Positions 32,086-44,597 of a DNA stretch of 44,597 bases are shown piece after piece. Both the position numbers and the translations under genes were made by a program. Source of the DNA: Betaproteobacteria bacterium (lineage in GTDB: Bacteria; Pseudomonadota; Gammaproteobacteria; Burkholderiales; SG8-39); contig CANKMT010000043.1 of assembly GCA_947482825.1 (NCBI GenBank), forward strand, positions 1-44,597, given 5' to 3'. The notes below the pieces were generated by a model. The model was not told the origin of the DNA, searched no databases, and saw only the letters and a list, made by a program, of their open reading frames with translations. Positions within the stretch are counted from its first letter, which is position 1; each line of letters starts with the position of its first letter.

Positions 32086-35000
32086 TTACTGACCCGTAGT
32101 CGCCTCTGCGGGCGCTTCCTCGCCGTCGGGGGTGAATTCCGGGGGGGGCGGCTCGGCTGCCTGCTGCTTTCTCATGTTGTGGAACGCCATGCCGGTGCCC
32201 GCCGGAATCAGCCGGCCGACGATGACGTTTTCCTTGAGGCCGCGCAGGCCGTCTTTCTTGCCCATGATGGCGGCTTCGGTCAGCACGCGGGTGGTCTCCT
32301 GGAAGGAAGCCGCCGAGATGAAGGAATCCGTCGACAGCGAGGCCTTCGTGATGCCCAGCAGCATGTACGAAAACGTCGCCGGCTTCTTGCCTTCCTTTTC
32401 GACCTTCTCGTTGTCTTGCAGGATCTCGGCGCGCTCGGCCTGCTCGCCAACGATGAACTCGGTTTCACCCGGATCATCGATCTGCACGCGGCGAAGCATC
32501 TGCCGCACGATCACTTCGATGTGCTTGTCGTTGATCTTGACACCCTGCAGGCGGTAGACGTCCTGCACTTCGTCGATAATGTAACGCGCAAGCGCCTCGA
32601 CCCCGAGCAGGCGGAGCAAATCGTGCGGATCCACCGGTCCATCGACGATCATCTCTCCCTTGTTCACGACCTGGCCGTCGTGCACCAGCACGTGCTTGTC
32701 TTTCGGGATCAGGTACTCGTGCTGCACGCTCTCGAGGTCGGTGATCACCAGGCGTTGCTTGCCCTTGGTGTCCTTGCCGAACGAGACCGTGCCGGTGACT
32801 TCGGCCAGCATGCCGGCGTCCTTGGGCGCGCGCGCTTCGAACAGTTCGGCCACGCGCGGCAGGCCGCCCGTGATGTCGCGAGTCTTGGACGATTCCTGAG
32901 GGATGCGCGCGAGAACCTCGCCAACCTGCACTTGCTGATTGTCGCGAACCGCAATTACCGCACCCACCTGGAACGTGATGCTCACGGCGTGATCGGTGCC
33001 TGCAATGCGCACGTCTTCGCCGTTTTCGTTGATGAGGCGAACCTGCGGTCGCACGCCTTTGGCGGTGGTGCTCGAACGGCGCTTGGCGTCGATGACGACC
33101 AGCGTCGACAGGCCGGTGACTTCGTCGACCTGCTTTGCCACGGTCACACCGTCTTCGACGTTCTCGAAGCTAACCGTCCCCGCGTACTCGGTAATGATCG
33201 GACGGGTATGCGGGTCCCAGGCGGCCATCTGCGAACCCGCTTTGACCACTTTGCCGTCGGTAGCAAGCAGCGTGGCGCCGTACGGCACCTTGTGGCGCTC
33301 GCGCTCACGGCCGCTGTCATCCACGATCATGACTTCACCGGAGCGGGAAATGACGACCTTCTCGCCCTTGGCATTGGTGACGTAGCGCATGAGCGGCGTG
33401 AATCGCACCGTGCCGTTCGACTTGGCTTCGACGTGGCTCTGCACTGCAGTCCGGGATGCTGCGCCACCGATGTGGAAAGTCCGCATCGTGAGCTGCGTGC
33501 CCGGCTCGCCAATTGACTGCGCGGCGATCACGCCCACCGCTTCGCCGACGTTGACGAGAGAACCGCGGCCAAGGTCGCGTCCATAGCAGCGGGAGCACAG
33601 GCCCCAGCGCGTGTCGCAGGTGAGCGGGGTGCGCACCTTGACCTCGTCGATGCCTAGCTCGTCGATGCGCTCGATGTGCTCTTCCTCGATCAGCGCGCCG
33701 GCGTGGAACAATGTGTCCTGCGTCTCCGGGTGAGGGAGGTCGAGGGCCAGCACGCGACCGAGGATCCGCTCACGCAACGCCTCGACCACTTCACCGCCTT
33801 CGACCAGCGCCTTCATCGACACGCCGTTGCTGGTGCCGCAGTCTTCCTCGATGACCACGAGATCCTGCGTCACGTCCACGAGTCGCCGGGTCAGGTAACC
33901 CGAGTTCGCCGTCTTCAGCGCGGTGTCGGCCAGGCCCTTTCTCGCGCCGTGCGTGGAGATGAAGTACTGCAGCACGTTCAGGCCTTCGCGGAAATTCGCC
34001 GTGATCGGCGTCTCGATGATCGAGCCGTCAGGCTTTGCCATCAGGCCGCGCATTCCGGCGAGCTGCCGGATCTGGGCGGCCGAGCCGCGCGCGCCGGAGT
34101 CAGCCATCATGTAGATGGAGTTGAACGACTCCTGGTGGGTCTTCTTGCCGTGGCGGTCGATGACCGGCTCGGTGCCGAGTTCGTCCATCATCGCCTTGCC
34201 GACGTGCTCGCCGCAGCGCGACCAGATGTCGACCACTTTGTTGTAGCGCTCGCCGATCGTCACGAGGCCCGAGGTGTACTGGCTCTCGATTTCCTTGACC
34301 TCGGCCTCGGCGCTCTCGAGCAGGGTCCGCTTCTTCTCGGGGATCAGCATGTCCTTCACGCCGAACGAGATACCCGCCCGCGTGGCCGTGGTGAAGCCCG
34401 CCTGCATGAGCTTGTCGGCGAAGATCACCGTTTCGCGCAGTCCGCAGCGGCGGAAGGAGGCGTTGATCAGCTTGGAGATTTCCTTCTTCTTCAGCGCCTT
34501 GTTGATCAGCGGGAAAGGAAGCCCGGGGGGCAGGATCTCGGAAAGAAGCGCGCGGCCCACGGTGGTTTCGTAGCGTGTGGTCTTCTCGGTCTTCTCGCCG
34601 TCGGGGGAGACGTCGTATTCCTTGATCCGCACCCAGATGCGGGCGAGCAGGTCGACCTGGCGCGCCTCGTAGGCGCGCGAGACTTCGGCAAGGTTGGCGA
34701 ACGCCATGCCCTGGCCCTTCGCGTTGACGCGCATGCGGGTGCCGTAGTACAGGCCCAGCACGATGTCCTGCGAGGGAACGATGATCGGTTCGCCGTTGGC
34801 GGGCGAGAGCACGTTGTTGGATGCGAGCATCAGCGTGCGCGCTTCCATCTGCGCTTCGAGCGACAGCGGGACATGGACGGCCATCTGGTCGCCGTCGAAG
34901 TCCGCATTGAACGCCGCACAGACCAGCGGGTGCAGTTGGATCGCCTTGCCTTCGATCAGCACAGGCTCGAAAGCCTGGATGCCGAGGCGGTGCAGCGTGG

Positions 35001-36279
35001 GCGCCCGGTTCAGCATGACCGGGTGCTCGCGGATGACCTCTTCGAGGATGTCCCAGACTTCGGGGACTTCCTGCTCGACCAGGCGCTTGGCCGCCTTGAT
35101 CGTGGTGGCAAGGCCGAGCAATTCGAGCTTGTTGAAGATGAACGGCTTGAACAGTTCCAACGCCATCTTCTTCGGCAGGCCGCACTGGTGAAGCTTGAGC
35201 TGGGGGCCGACGACGATGACCGAACGGCCGGAGTAGTCGACGCGCTTTCCAAGCAGGTTCTGGCGGAAGCGGCCGCCTTTGCCCTTGATCATGTCGGCGA
35301 GCGACTTGAGCGGGCGCTTGTTGGCGCCCGTCATGGCCTTGCCGCGGCGGCCGTTGTCGAGCAACGAGTCAACCGCCTCCTGCAGCATGCGCTTCTCATT
35401 GCGCACGATGATCTCGGGCGCTTTGAGTTCGAGCAGGCGCTTGAGGCGGTTGTTGCGGTTGATCACGCGACGGTAGAGGTCGTTCAGGTCCGAGGTCGCG
35501 AAGCGACCGCCGTCCAGGGGTACCAGCGGGCGCAGTTCCGGCGGCAGCACCGGCAGCACTTCCATCACCATCCAGTCGGGCTTGATGTTGGAGTTCTTGA
35601 ACCCCTCCATCACCTTGAGGCGCTTGGCCAATTTTTTTAGCTTGGCATCCGAGGTCGTCGCTTCGAGGTCCTTCCTGAGCTGCTCGATGTCGTGGTTCAG
35701 GTCGATCGAGCGCAGCAGTTCCCGAATGCCCTCGGCGCCCATCGCCGCCGAGAAATCGTCACCGAACTCCTCTACTTTCGCGAGGTAATCGTCTTCCGTG
35801 AGCAGCTGGCAGCGCTTGAGCGCCGTCATGCCCGGGTCGGTCACCACGAAGGCTTCGAAGTAAAGCACGCGTTCGATGTCGCGAAGCGTCATGTCGAGCA
35901 CGAGGCCCAGGCGCGACGGCAGGCTCTTGAGGAACCAGATGTGCGCGGTGGGGCTCGCGAGTTCGATGTGGCCCATGCGCTCGCGGCGCACTTTGGCCAG
36001 CGTCACTTCGACCCCGCACTTCTCGCAGATCACGCCGCGATGCTTGAGGCGCTTGTACTTGCCGCACAGGCACTCATAGTCCTTGATCGGCCCGAAGATC
36101 TTGGCGCAAAACAGGCCATCCCGCTCCGGCTTGAAGGTGCGGTAGTTGATCGTCTCAGGCTTCTTGACCTCGCCGTACGACCACGAACGGATCTTCTCGG
36201 GCGATGCGAGCCCGATCTTGATCGCGTCGAATTCTTCGTCCTGCTGTACCTGCTTGAACAGCTCGAGTAGTGCTTTCAT
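32086..36279 (-). CDS. rpoC: DNA-directed RNA polymerase beta' subunit
   Basis: A complete 1397-residue beta' subunit. The N-terminal zinc site is [20 protein letters not shown] (about residues 70-88), the catalytic Mg motif [12 protein letters not shown] lies near residue 460, and the second zinc site is formed by the Cys in EEDCGT and in [15 protein letters not shown]. The bridge-helix and trigger-loop region follows ([17 protein letters not shown]). The C-terminus is acidic ([13 protein letters not shown]). It lies 21 bases after rpoB. Unlike in many betaproteobacteria it is not followed by rpsL, rpsG and fusA. Confidence 0.98.
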   Translation of the reverse strand: MKALLELFKQVQQDEEFDAIKIGLASPEKIRSWSYGEVKKPETINYRTFKPERDGLFCAKIFGPIKDYECLCGKYKRLKHRGVICEKCGVEVTLAKVRRERMGHIELASPTAHIWFLKSLPSRLGLVLDMTLRDIERVLYFEAFVVTDPGMTALKRCQLLTEDDYLAKVEEFGDDFSAAMGAEGIRELLRSIDLNHDIEQLRKDLEATTSDAKLKKLAKRLKVMEGFKNSNIKPDWMVMEVLPVLPPELRPLVPLDGGRFATSDLNDLYRRVINRNNRLKRLLELKAPEIIVRNEKRMLQEAVDSLLDNGRRGKAMTGANKRPLKSLADMIKGKGGRFRQNLLGKRVDYSGRSVIVVGPQLKLHQCGLPKKMALELFKPFIFNKLELLGLATTIKAAKRLVEQEVPEVWDILEEVIREHPVMLNRAPTLHRLGIQAFEPVLIEGKAIQLHPLVCAAFNADFDGDQMAVHVPLSLEAQMEARTLMLASNNVLSPANGEPIIVPSQDIVLGLYYGTRMRVNAKGQGMAFANLAEVSRAYEARQVDLLARIWVRIKEYDVSPDGEKTEKTTRYETTVGRALLSEILPPGLPFPLINKALKKKEISKLINASFRRCGLRETVIFADKLMQAGFTTATRAGISFGVKDMLIPEKKRTLLESAEAEVKEIESQYTSGLVTIGERYNKVVDIWSRCGEHVGKAMMDELGTEPVIDRHGKKTHQESFNSIYMMADSGARGSAAQIRQLAGMRGLMAKPDGSIIETPITANFREGLNVLQYFISTHGARKGLADTALKTANSGYLTRRLVDVTQDLVVIEEDCGTSNGVSMKALVEGGEVVEALRERILGRVLALDLPHPETQDTLFHAGALIEEEHIERIDELGIDEVKVRTPLTCDTRWGLCSRCYGRDLGRGSLVNVGEAVGVIAAQSIGEPGTQLTMRTFHIGGAASRTAVQSHVEAKSNGTVRFTPLMRYVTNAKGEKVVISRSGEVMIVDDSGRERERHKVPYGATLLATDGKVVKAGSQMAAWDPHTRPIITEYAGTVSFENVEDGVTVAKQVDEVTGLSTLVVIDAKRRSSTTAKGVRPQVRLINENGEDVRIAGTDHAVSITFQVGAVIAVRDNQQVQVGEVLARIPQESSKTRDITGGLPRVAELFEARAPKDAGMLAEVTGTVSFGKDTKGKQRLVITDLESVQHEYLIPKDKHVLVHDGQVVNKGEMIVDGPVDPHDLLRLLGVEALARYIIDEVQDVYRLQGVKINDKHIEVIVRQMLRRVQIDDPGETEFIVGEQAERAEILQDNEKVEKEGKKPATFSYMLLGITKASLSTDSFISAASFQETTRVLTEAAIMGKKDGLRGLKENVIVGRLIPAGTGMAFHNMRKQQAAEPPPPEFTPDGEEAPAEATTGQ

Positions 36280-36300
36280 CGCGACTCCTCAGTCCAGATC

Positions 36301-40584
<4,284 letters not shown>

Positions 40585-40609
40585 GGATGCTCCCGTTCAA
40601 AAGTGGGAA

Positions 40610-40729
40610 TGCGGGGGAATGCCCCGCGCCCCCGAAAGAGTGCGGGGGAATGCCCCCGCGCCCCCGAAAGAGTGCGGGGGAATGCCCCCGCGCCCCCGAA
40701 AGAGTGCGGGGGAATGCCCCCGCGCCCCC
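40610..40729. repeat. 3.8 copies of a 32-base hairpin repeat in the rplL-rpoB spacer
   Basis: The unit is TGCGGGGGAATGCCCC followed by CGCGCCCCCGAAAGAG, repeated head to tail; the first copy lacks one C and the last is cut after the C run. Each copy contains the stem GCGGGGG / CCCCCGC with a 4-base loop. The array lies inside the transcript between rplL and rpoB, ending 26 bases before the rpoB start. Strong RNA hairpins here could attenuate or be processed, in the place where enterobacteria have an attenuator and an RNase III site. It could also be a REP-like extragenic element. The remaining spacer to 40878 shows nothing else. Confidence 0.93.
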
Positions 40730-40878
40730 TTACAGCTAGCAGAGGACAAAACGAAGACGTGGCCCGGTTGTTCAGCGGGCCTGAAGGCGTCTTGGCTTTG
40801 CACTCTGTCGGAATAGGTATGTGTAAAAGAGGCTCGCGGCCCGGAATGGTTCCCGGGCCGCCCGCCTGCAATGCCCTG

Positions 40879-41250
40879 TTACTTGACCTCGACCTTGCCG
40901 CCGGCGTCGGTGATCTTCTTGACGATCGCGTCCGAATCGGCCTTGTTGATGCCTTCCTTGACGGCCTTCGGCGCACCGTCGACCAGGTCCTTGGCTTCCT
41001 TGAGGCCAAGGCCCGTGATCTCGCGTACGGCCTTAATCACGTTGACCTTGTTCTCGCCCGCGGCGGTCAGCACCACGGTGAACTCGGTCTTCTCTTCAAC
41101 CGCGGCAGCGGCCGGGCCGGCGGCCGGGCCGGCAACGGCGACGGCAGCAGCGGCGGATACACCGAACTTCTCTTCCATGTCCTTGATGAGCTGCGAGAGC
41201 TCGAGGACGGTCATGTTCGATACTGCTTCGAGGATCTGTGCACGTTCCAT
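40879..41250 (-). CDS. rplL: 50S ribosomal protein L7/L12
   Basis: A 123-residue stalk protein. N-terminal dimerisation domain ([15 protein letters not shown]), an Ala/Gly/Pro-rich hinge ([17 protein letters not shown]) and the factor-binding C-domain ([28 protein letters not shown]). The ATG at 41250 is 6 bases after GGAG; the TTG at 41256 is less likely. Follows rplJ by 67 bases. Confidence 0.97.
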   Translation of the reverse strand: MERAQILEAVSNMTVLELSQLIKDMEEKFGVSAAAAVAVAGPAAGPAAAAVEEKTEFTVVLTAAGENKVNVIKAVREITGLGLKEAKDLVDGAPKAVKEGINKADSDAIVKKITDAGGKVEVK

Positions 41251-41317
41251 TTTCAACTCCGTGAAGATTTGATTCCTGAAGAATCGATAGGGTCAATACG
41301 ACCGGGCAATCGAGCGG

Positions 41318-41842
41318 CTAGGCCGCCTGTTTCTCTTTCTGGTCGCGGACTGCGGCGAGCGCGCGTACAAATCCGGTCGGCACCTCGTTAAGGGTGCGGA
41401 CGAACTTGGCTACGGGCGCTTGCATGGTGCCCATCAGCATGGCAATGAGCTCGTCCCGGCTCGGCATCGTGGCCAGCGCCTTGATGTCCTTGGGGGACAT
41501 CAGCGTGTTGGCCATCGACCCGCCCTTGATGACGAATTTCTCGTTGTCCTTTGCGAACTCGGACAGTGCCTTGGCGCCTGCCACTGGGTCCTCTGCGATG
41601 CCGTACATCAGCGGCCCGACCATTTGGTCGGCCAGCTTCTCGAACGGCGTGCCGGTAACGGCGCGCCGCGCGAGGGTGTTTTTCAGCACCCGCAGATAAA
41701 CACCGGAGTTGCGCGCCTTGGCTCGCAGGTCCGTGATGCGACCGACGTCGAGGCCGCGATACTCCGCGACGATCACTGCCTGGGCATTGCCCAATTTCGC
41801 AGCGACTTCCGACACGACGGTCTGCTTCTGTTCCAGACTCAT
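41318..41842 (-). CDS. rplJ: 50S ribosomal protein L10
   Basis: A 174-residue protein that anchors the L7/L12 stalk and, in complex with it, represses its own m[26 protein letters not shown] at the start and [23 protein letters not shown] are typical. The ATG at 41842 has AGGAGG 13 bases upstream, which is far; a TTG two codons earlier (41848) has a 7-base spacing and may be the real start. Precedes rplL. Confidence 0.96.
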   Translation of the reverse strand: MSLEQKQTVVSEVAAKLGNAQAVIVAEYRGLDVGRITDLRAKARNSGVYLRVLKNTLARRAVTGTPFEKLADQMVGPLMYGIAEDPVAGAKALSEFAKDNEKFVIKGGSMANTLMSPKDIKALATMPSRDELIAMLMGTMQAPVAKFVRTLNEVPTGFVRALAAVRDQKEKQAA

Positions 41843-42081
41843 GCTCAAAGGTCTACCTCCTGGTCTAACTGTTGCGAAACGGGCCGCGTCGATCCGTTTG
41901 CTGCGGCCCAACCTCGGCGACCGTTCTTCAGGACTTCTCGATCCTGTTTTGGGTACACCGTCTGCGTAGGGCGACTGCCAGTGTTTAAGCCTCTCGACGA
42001 CACGCGCTGAAAAATGCGCCCGAAGCCCCTACGGTCTTAGACGACCGCGCGTCCCGGAGGACGCACGGCTGCCCAAATTCG
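41843..42081 (-). promoter_or_regulatory. rplA-rplJ spacer, probable L10 leader
   Basis: A 239-base gene-free stretch upstream of rplJ. On the minus strand it contains several short GC-rich hairpins and a CCTACGCAGACGGTG segment that resembles leaders of rplJ in related bacteria, where L10-(L7/L12)4 binds its own mRNA. I cannot draw the full structure by eye, so the exact limits are open. It may also hold the promoter for rplJL. Confidence 0.5.
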
Positions 42082-42792
42082 TTATTGCTGCTGCTGTTGC
42101 GTGGAGACCGAAGCAACCTCGACTTTTATGCCGAGGCCCATCGTGCTCGAAACCGAAACCTTCCTGAGGTACACGCCTTTCGTGCTGCCGGGTTTGGCGC
42201 GGTTCAGCGCATCGACGAGGGCAGTAAGGTTGTCACGCAACTGCTCGGGCGAAAACGACGCGCGCCCGATCGTGCATTGGACGATCCCGGCCTTGTCGGC
42301 GCGGAACTGCACCTGGCCGGCCTTCGCGTTTCTCACGGCGCCGGCCACATCGGGCGTCACGGTGCCGACCTTCGGATTCGGCATCAGACCGCGCGGGCCG
42401 AGGATCTGGCCCAGCTGGCCGACCACCCGCATCGTGTCCGGCGAGGCGATCACGACATCGAAGTCGAGCGTCCCGCCCTTGATCTGCTCCGCGAGGTCTT
42501 CGAAGCCGACGATATCCGCACCCGCAGCCCTGGCCGCCTCGGCCTTGTCGCCCTGCGCGAACACGGCAACGCGCACCTTCTTGCCGGTACCGGCTGGCAG
42601 CACGACCGCGCCGCGCACCGTCTGGTCGGATTTCTTCGCATCGATGCCGAGGTTGATCGCGACGTCGACCGATTCGTCGAACTTGGCGGTCGAGGTGTCC
42701 TTGACCAGGTTCATCGCGTCGATCACGGGGTAGGTCTTGACGCGATCGACCTTGTTTGCGAGCGCCTGGCGGCGCTTTGAGACGTGGGCCAT
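42082..42792 (-). CDS. rplA: 50S ribosomal protein L1
   Basis: A 236-residue L1 protein that binds 23S rRNA in the stalk and its own m[40 protein letters not shown] and the C-terminal [13 protein letters not shown] are typical. The last five residues are glutamines (QQQQQ), an unusual low-complexity tail. GGAGGG precedes the ATG; the start is two bases after the rplK stop. Confidence 0.97.
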   Translation of the reverse strand: MAHVSKRRQALANKVDRVKTYPVIDAMNLVKDTSTAKFDESVDVAINLGIDAKKSDQTVRGAVVLPAGTGKKVRVAVFAQGDKAEAARAAGADIVGFEDLAEQIKGGTLDFDVVIASPDTMRVVGQLGQILGPRGLMPNPKVGTVTPDVAGAVRNAKAGQVQFRADKAGIVQCTIGRASFSPEQLRDNLTALVDALNRAKPGSTKGVYLRKVSVSSTMGLGIKVEVASVSTQQQQQ

Positions 42793-42794
42793 GG

Positions 42795-43226
42795 TTACAT
42801 TCCCTCCACGATGACGCCCATCGAGCGGGCGCTGCCGGCGACTGTACGCATCGCTGCATCGAGATTGGCTGCGTTGAGGTCCGGCATCTTCACCTTGGCG
42901 ATGTCCTCGACCTGCTTCTTGGTGATCTTGCCTACCTTGTCGGTGTGCGGGCGCGGGCTGCCCTTTTCCAGGCCCGCGGCCTTCTTGATCAGCACCGAGA
43001 CCGGCGGGGTCTTGATGATGAACGTGAAGCTCTTGTCCGCGTAGGCGGTGATCACCACGGGGAGCGGAAGGCCCGGCTCGACTTTCTGCGTCTGGGCGTT
43101 GAACGCCTTGCAGAATTCCATGATGTTGAGGCCGCGCTGGCCGAGCGCGGGACCGATGGGCGGCGAGGGATTCGCCTTGCCCGCCGGTACTTGCAGCTTC
43201 ACAAAGCCGACGATCTTCTTTGCCAT
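42795..43226 (-). CDS. rplK: 50S ribosomal protein L11
   Basis: A 143-residue protein of the GTPase-associated centre. [30 protein letters not shown] is the invariant N-domain, with [21 protein letters not shown] and the RNA-binding C-domain after it. Normal length. Located 90 bases after nusG and two bases before rplA. Confidence 0.98.
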   Translation of the reverse strand: MAKKIVGFVKLQVPAGKANPSPPIGPALGQRGLNIMEFCKAFNAQTQKVEPGLPLPVVITAYADKSFTFIIKTPPVSVLIKKAAGLEKGSPRPHTDKVGKITKKQVEDIAKVKMPDLNAANLDAAMRTVAGSARSMGVIVEGM

Positions 43227-43250
43227 GAGGCTCTCCTGGTGGGTTCAATC

Positions 43251-43271
43251 GAGCGCGGCAATTGCGCGCTC
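43251..43271. repeat. hairpin in the nusG-rplK spacer
   Basis: GAGCGCG and CGCGCTC pair around a 7-base loop, 25 bases upstream of the rplK start. No T tract follows on the transcribed strand, so it is not a typical terminator; it may be part of the L11-L1 leader. Confidence 0.5.
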
Positions 43272-43316
43272 TCCCCGGTTAAAAAACGTCCTGCTCAGAC
43301 TACGTACGCTTGCCGG

Positions 43317-43877
43317 TCAGGCTTTCTCCACCTGGCCGAATTCAAGTTCGACCGGTGTCGAACGCCCGAAAATCGTGACCGCCACGCGCAAGCGGCTCTT
43401 CTCGTAATTCACATCCTCGACCGAGCCCTGGAAGTCGGTGAACGGGCCGTCCTTGACGCGCACCAGCTCGCCGACTTCGAACAGCACCTTCGGCTTGGGC
43501 TTTTCGACGCCCTCCCTCACCTGCTGCATGATCGCGTCGACTTCGCGTTGCGGGATCGGCGAGGGTTTGGTTGCGGTGCCTCCGACGAATCCGGTCACCT
43601 TGTTGGTGTTCTTCACCAGGTGCCAGGTGTCGTCGTTCATTTCCATTTCTACCAGCACGTATCCGGGGAAAAACTTCCTCTCGGACATGTGCTTCTGGCC
43701 GCCCTTCATTTCGACGACCTCTTCGACCGGCACCAGAATCTGGCCGAACATATCGCGCATCCCGGCCCTCGTGATACGGTCCTGGAGGGCGCGCTGAACC
43801 GATTTCTCGAAGCCGGAGTAGGCATGCACCACGTACCAGCGCTTGGTCGTTGCTGCCGCAATGTCTTTTGCCGTCAT
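43317..43877 (-). CDS. nusG: transcription antitermination/elongation factor NusG
   Basis: A 186-residue protein. The NGN domain begins [19 protein letters not shown] and contains [14 protein letters not shown]; the KOW domain reads [21 protein letters not shown]. It binds the polymerase clamp and links it to Rho or ribosomal S10. The ATG overlaps the secE stop (ATGA). Confidence 0.97.
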   Translation of the reverse strand: MTAKDIAAATTKRWYVVHAYSGFEKSVQRALQDRITRAGMRDMFGQILVPVEEVVEMKGGQKHMSERKFFPGYVLVEMEMNDDTWHLVKNTNKVTGFVGGTATKPSPIPQREVDAIMQQVREGVEKPKPKVLFEVGELVRVKDGPFTDFQGSVEDVNYEKSRLRVAVTIFGRSTPVELEFGQVEKA

Positions 43878-44227
43878 GTCTTTTTCCACCCCAGGATGAG
43901 GTCGTACAGGACCCATTCGAGCGTCTTGTCGCTCACCCAGAGAAATACCGCCATTACGAAGACGAACGCGAATACCGCCGCGGTCGTTTGGATCGTTTCC
44001 TTGCGCGTGGGCCAGACGACCTTTTTCGCCTCGACAACGGCCTCTCGGCCATAAGCCACGAACTGCTTGCCCGGCTCCGTGAACCACGCGACCGCGCAAG
44101 CCGCCGCGATGCCCGCGAGGATGGCAAGGATCTTGAGGATGAGCGCCGATTCGCCCAGGGCGTAGTAGCCCGCAATCCCCGCGGCCACCAGGAGCGCCGC
44201 AACCACCAGCTTGATCGTGTCCGCCAT
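43874..44227 (-). CDS. secE: preprotein translocase subunit SecE
   Basis: A 117-residue membrane protein with three predicted helices ([54 protein letters not shown]), the proteobacterial three-helix form. The conserved amphipathic segment [17 protein letters not shown] precedes the third helix. Part of the SecYEG channel. Confidence 0.96.
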   Translation of the reverse strand: MADTIKLVVAALLVAAGIAGYYALGESALILKILAILAGIAAACAVAWFTEPGKQFVAYGREAVVEAKKVVWPTRKETIQTTAAVFAFVFVMAVFLWVSDKTLEWVLYDLILGWKKT

Positions 44228-44295
44228 CTTGTGTTTCAGCAGTCCTTCAGTTCGTTTCCTGCGTGTTGCCTGATCGCATGTCCTGCGGGATTCCT

Positions 44296-44371
44296 TGGCA
44301 GGCCAAGAGGGAATCGAACCCCCAACCTTCGGTTTTGGAGACCGACGCTCTGCCAGTTGAGCTATTGGCCT
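44296..44371 (-). tRNA. trpT: tRNA-Trp (anticodon CCA)
   Basis: The minus strand folds as a cloverleaf: AGGCCAA/TTGGCCT acceptor stem, D-loop with AGCTCAACTGGCAGAGC, anticodon loop CTCCAAA with CCA at 44336-44338, and GGGGGTTCGATTCCCTC T arm. The 3' CCA is encoded (44296-44298). Located between tuf and secE, the usual betaproteobacterial place. Confidence 0.97.
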
Positions 44372-44410
44372 GCGGGTAAGCCCTTGCTACTCGCGCATCT
44401 ATTCGCGCAT

Positions 44411-44597
44411 CTATTCGATCACCTTGGCCACGACGCCGGCGCCCACCGTCTTGCCGCCCTCGCGGATTGCAAAGCGCAGGCCCTGCTCCATCGCGATCGG
44501 CGCTATCAGCGTCACCACCATCTTGATGTTGTCCCCCGGCATCACCATCTCGGTTCCCTCCGGCAGCACCACCGCCCCCGTCACATCCGTCGTGCGA
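44411..44597 (-). CDS. tuf: elongation factor Tu, C-terminal part (cut by window edge)
   Basis: The readable 61 residues include [40 protein letters not shown] and a final E before TAG, the invariant C-terminus of EF-Tu domain 3. The 5' part lies outside the window. Just after the stop, the 12-base unit CGCGCATCTATT is duplicated with the stop region (about 44389-44415). Confidence 0.95.
   Translation of the reverse strand, partial: RTTDVTGAVVLPEGTEMVMPGDNIKMVVTLIAPIAMEQGLRFAIREGGKTVGAGVVAKVIE

Noticed and set aside
33676..35640. 654-codon plus-strand frame inside rpoC
   Set aside because: Antisense of conserved rpoC codons; typical high-GC shadow.
40610..40729. CRISPR array
   Set aside because: The repeat units are directly adjacent with no unique spacers, and no cas gene is present.

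Overview
The window reads as a piece of a high-GC betaproteobacterial chromosome, probably Burkholderiales-like. The evidence is the gene order tuf, tRNA-Trp, secE, nusG, rplKAJL, rpoBC; a narKKGHJI cluster with adjacent FNR and NsrR boxes; and four periplasmic Bug/TctC-type solute-binding proteins, a family that expanded greatly in this group.

Layout. (1) 1-3.0 kb: a broken UDP-glucuronate decarboxylase gene, a Sel1-repeat protein and a GDP-L-fucose synthase, probably the edge of a surface-polysaccharide region. (2) 3.0-9.3 kb: an acyl-CoA dehydrogenase and two convergent modules that each pair a TauD/TfdA-type dioxygenase with Bug proteins. (3) 9.5-17.9 kb: a copper chaperone, a parvulin-type isomerase and a respiratory nitrate reductase cluster on the minus strand, facing an nsrR-like regulator. 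This cluster is damaged: narK2 is fused in frame to the last third of narG, and narH lacks about 70 internal residues, including two cluster cysteines. (4) 17.9-21.1 kb: an accessory island with a CoA-ligase remnant, a BrnT-type toxin with a non-BrnA partner, an IS91-family transposase and a retropepsin-like protein. (5) 21.1-32.0 kb: a catabolic block with acyl-CoA ligase, mandelate-racemase-like enolase, gentisate-dioxygenase-like cupin, enoyl-CoA hydratase, alpha/beta hydrolase, atypical SDR, Bug protein, extended GST, quinone oxidoreductase, GNAT and class II aldolase. (6) 32.0-44.6 kb: the intact core operon rpoC, rpoB, rplL, rplJ, rplA, rplK, nusG, secE, tRNA-Trp and tuf (cut by the window edge), all on the minus strand and closed by a UUCG-tetraloop terminator.

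The most noteworthy signals are several gene scars that look like deletions between very short direct repeats (narK2/narG, narH, the ligase remnant), plus small frameshifts near gene starts. They may be real genome decay or consensus/assembly errors; read mapping would decide. Second is a tandem array of GC-rich hairpins between rplL and rpoB. I saw no CRISPR array, no phage genes and no clearly new multi-gene system. The least explained unit is the BrnT/partner/IS91/retropepsin island.
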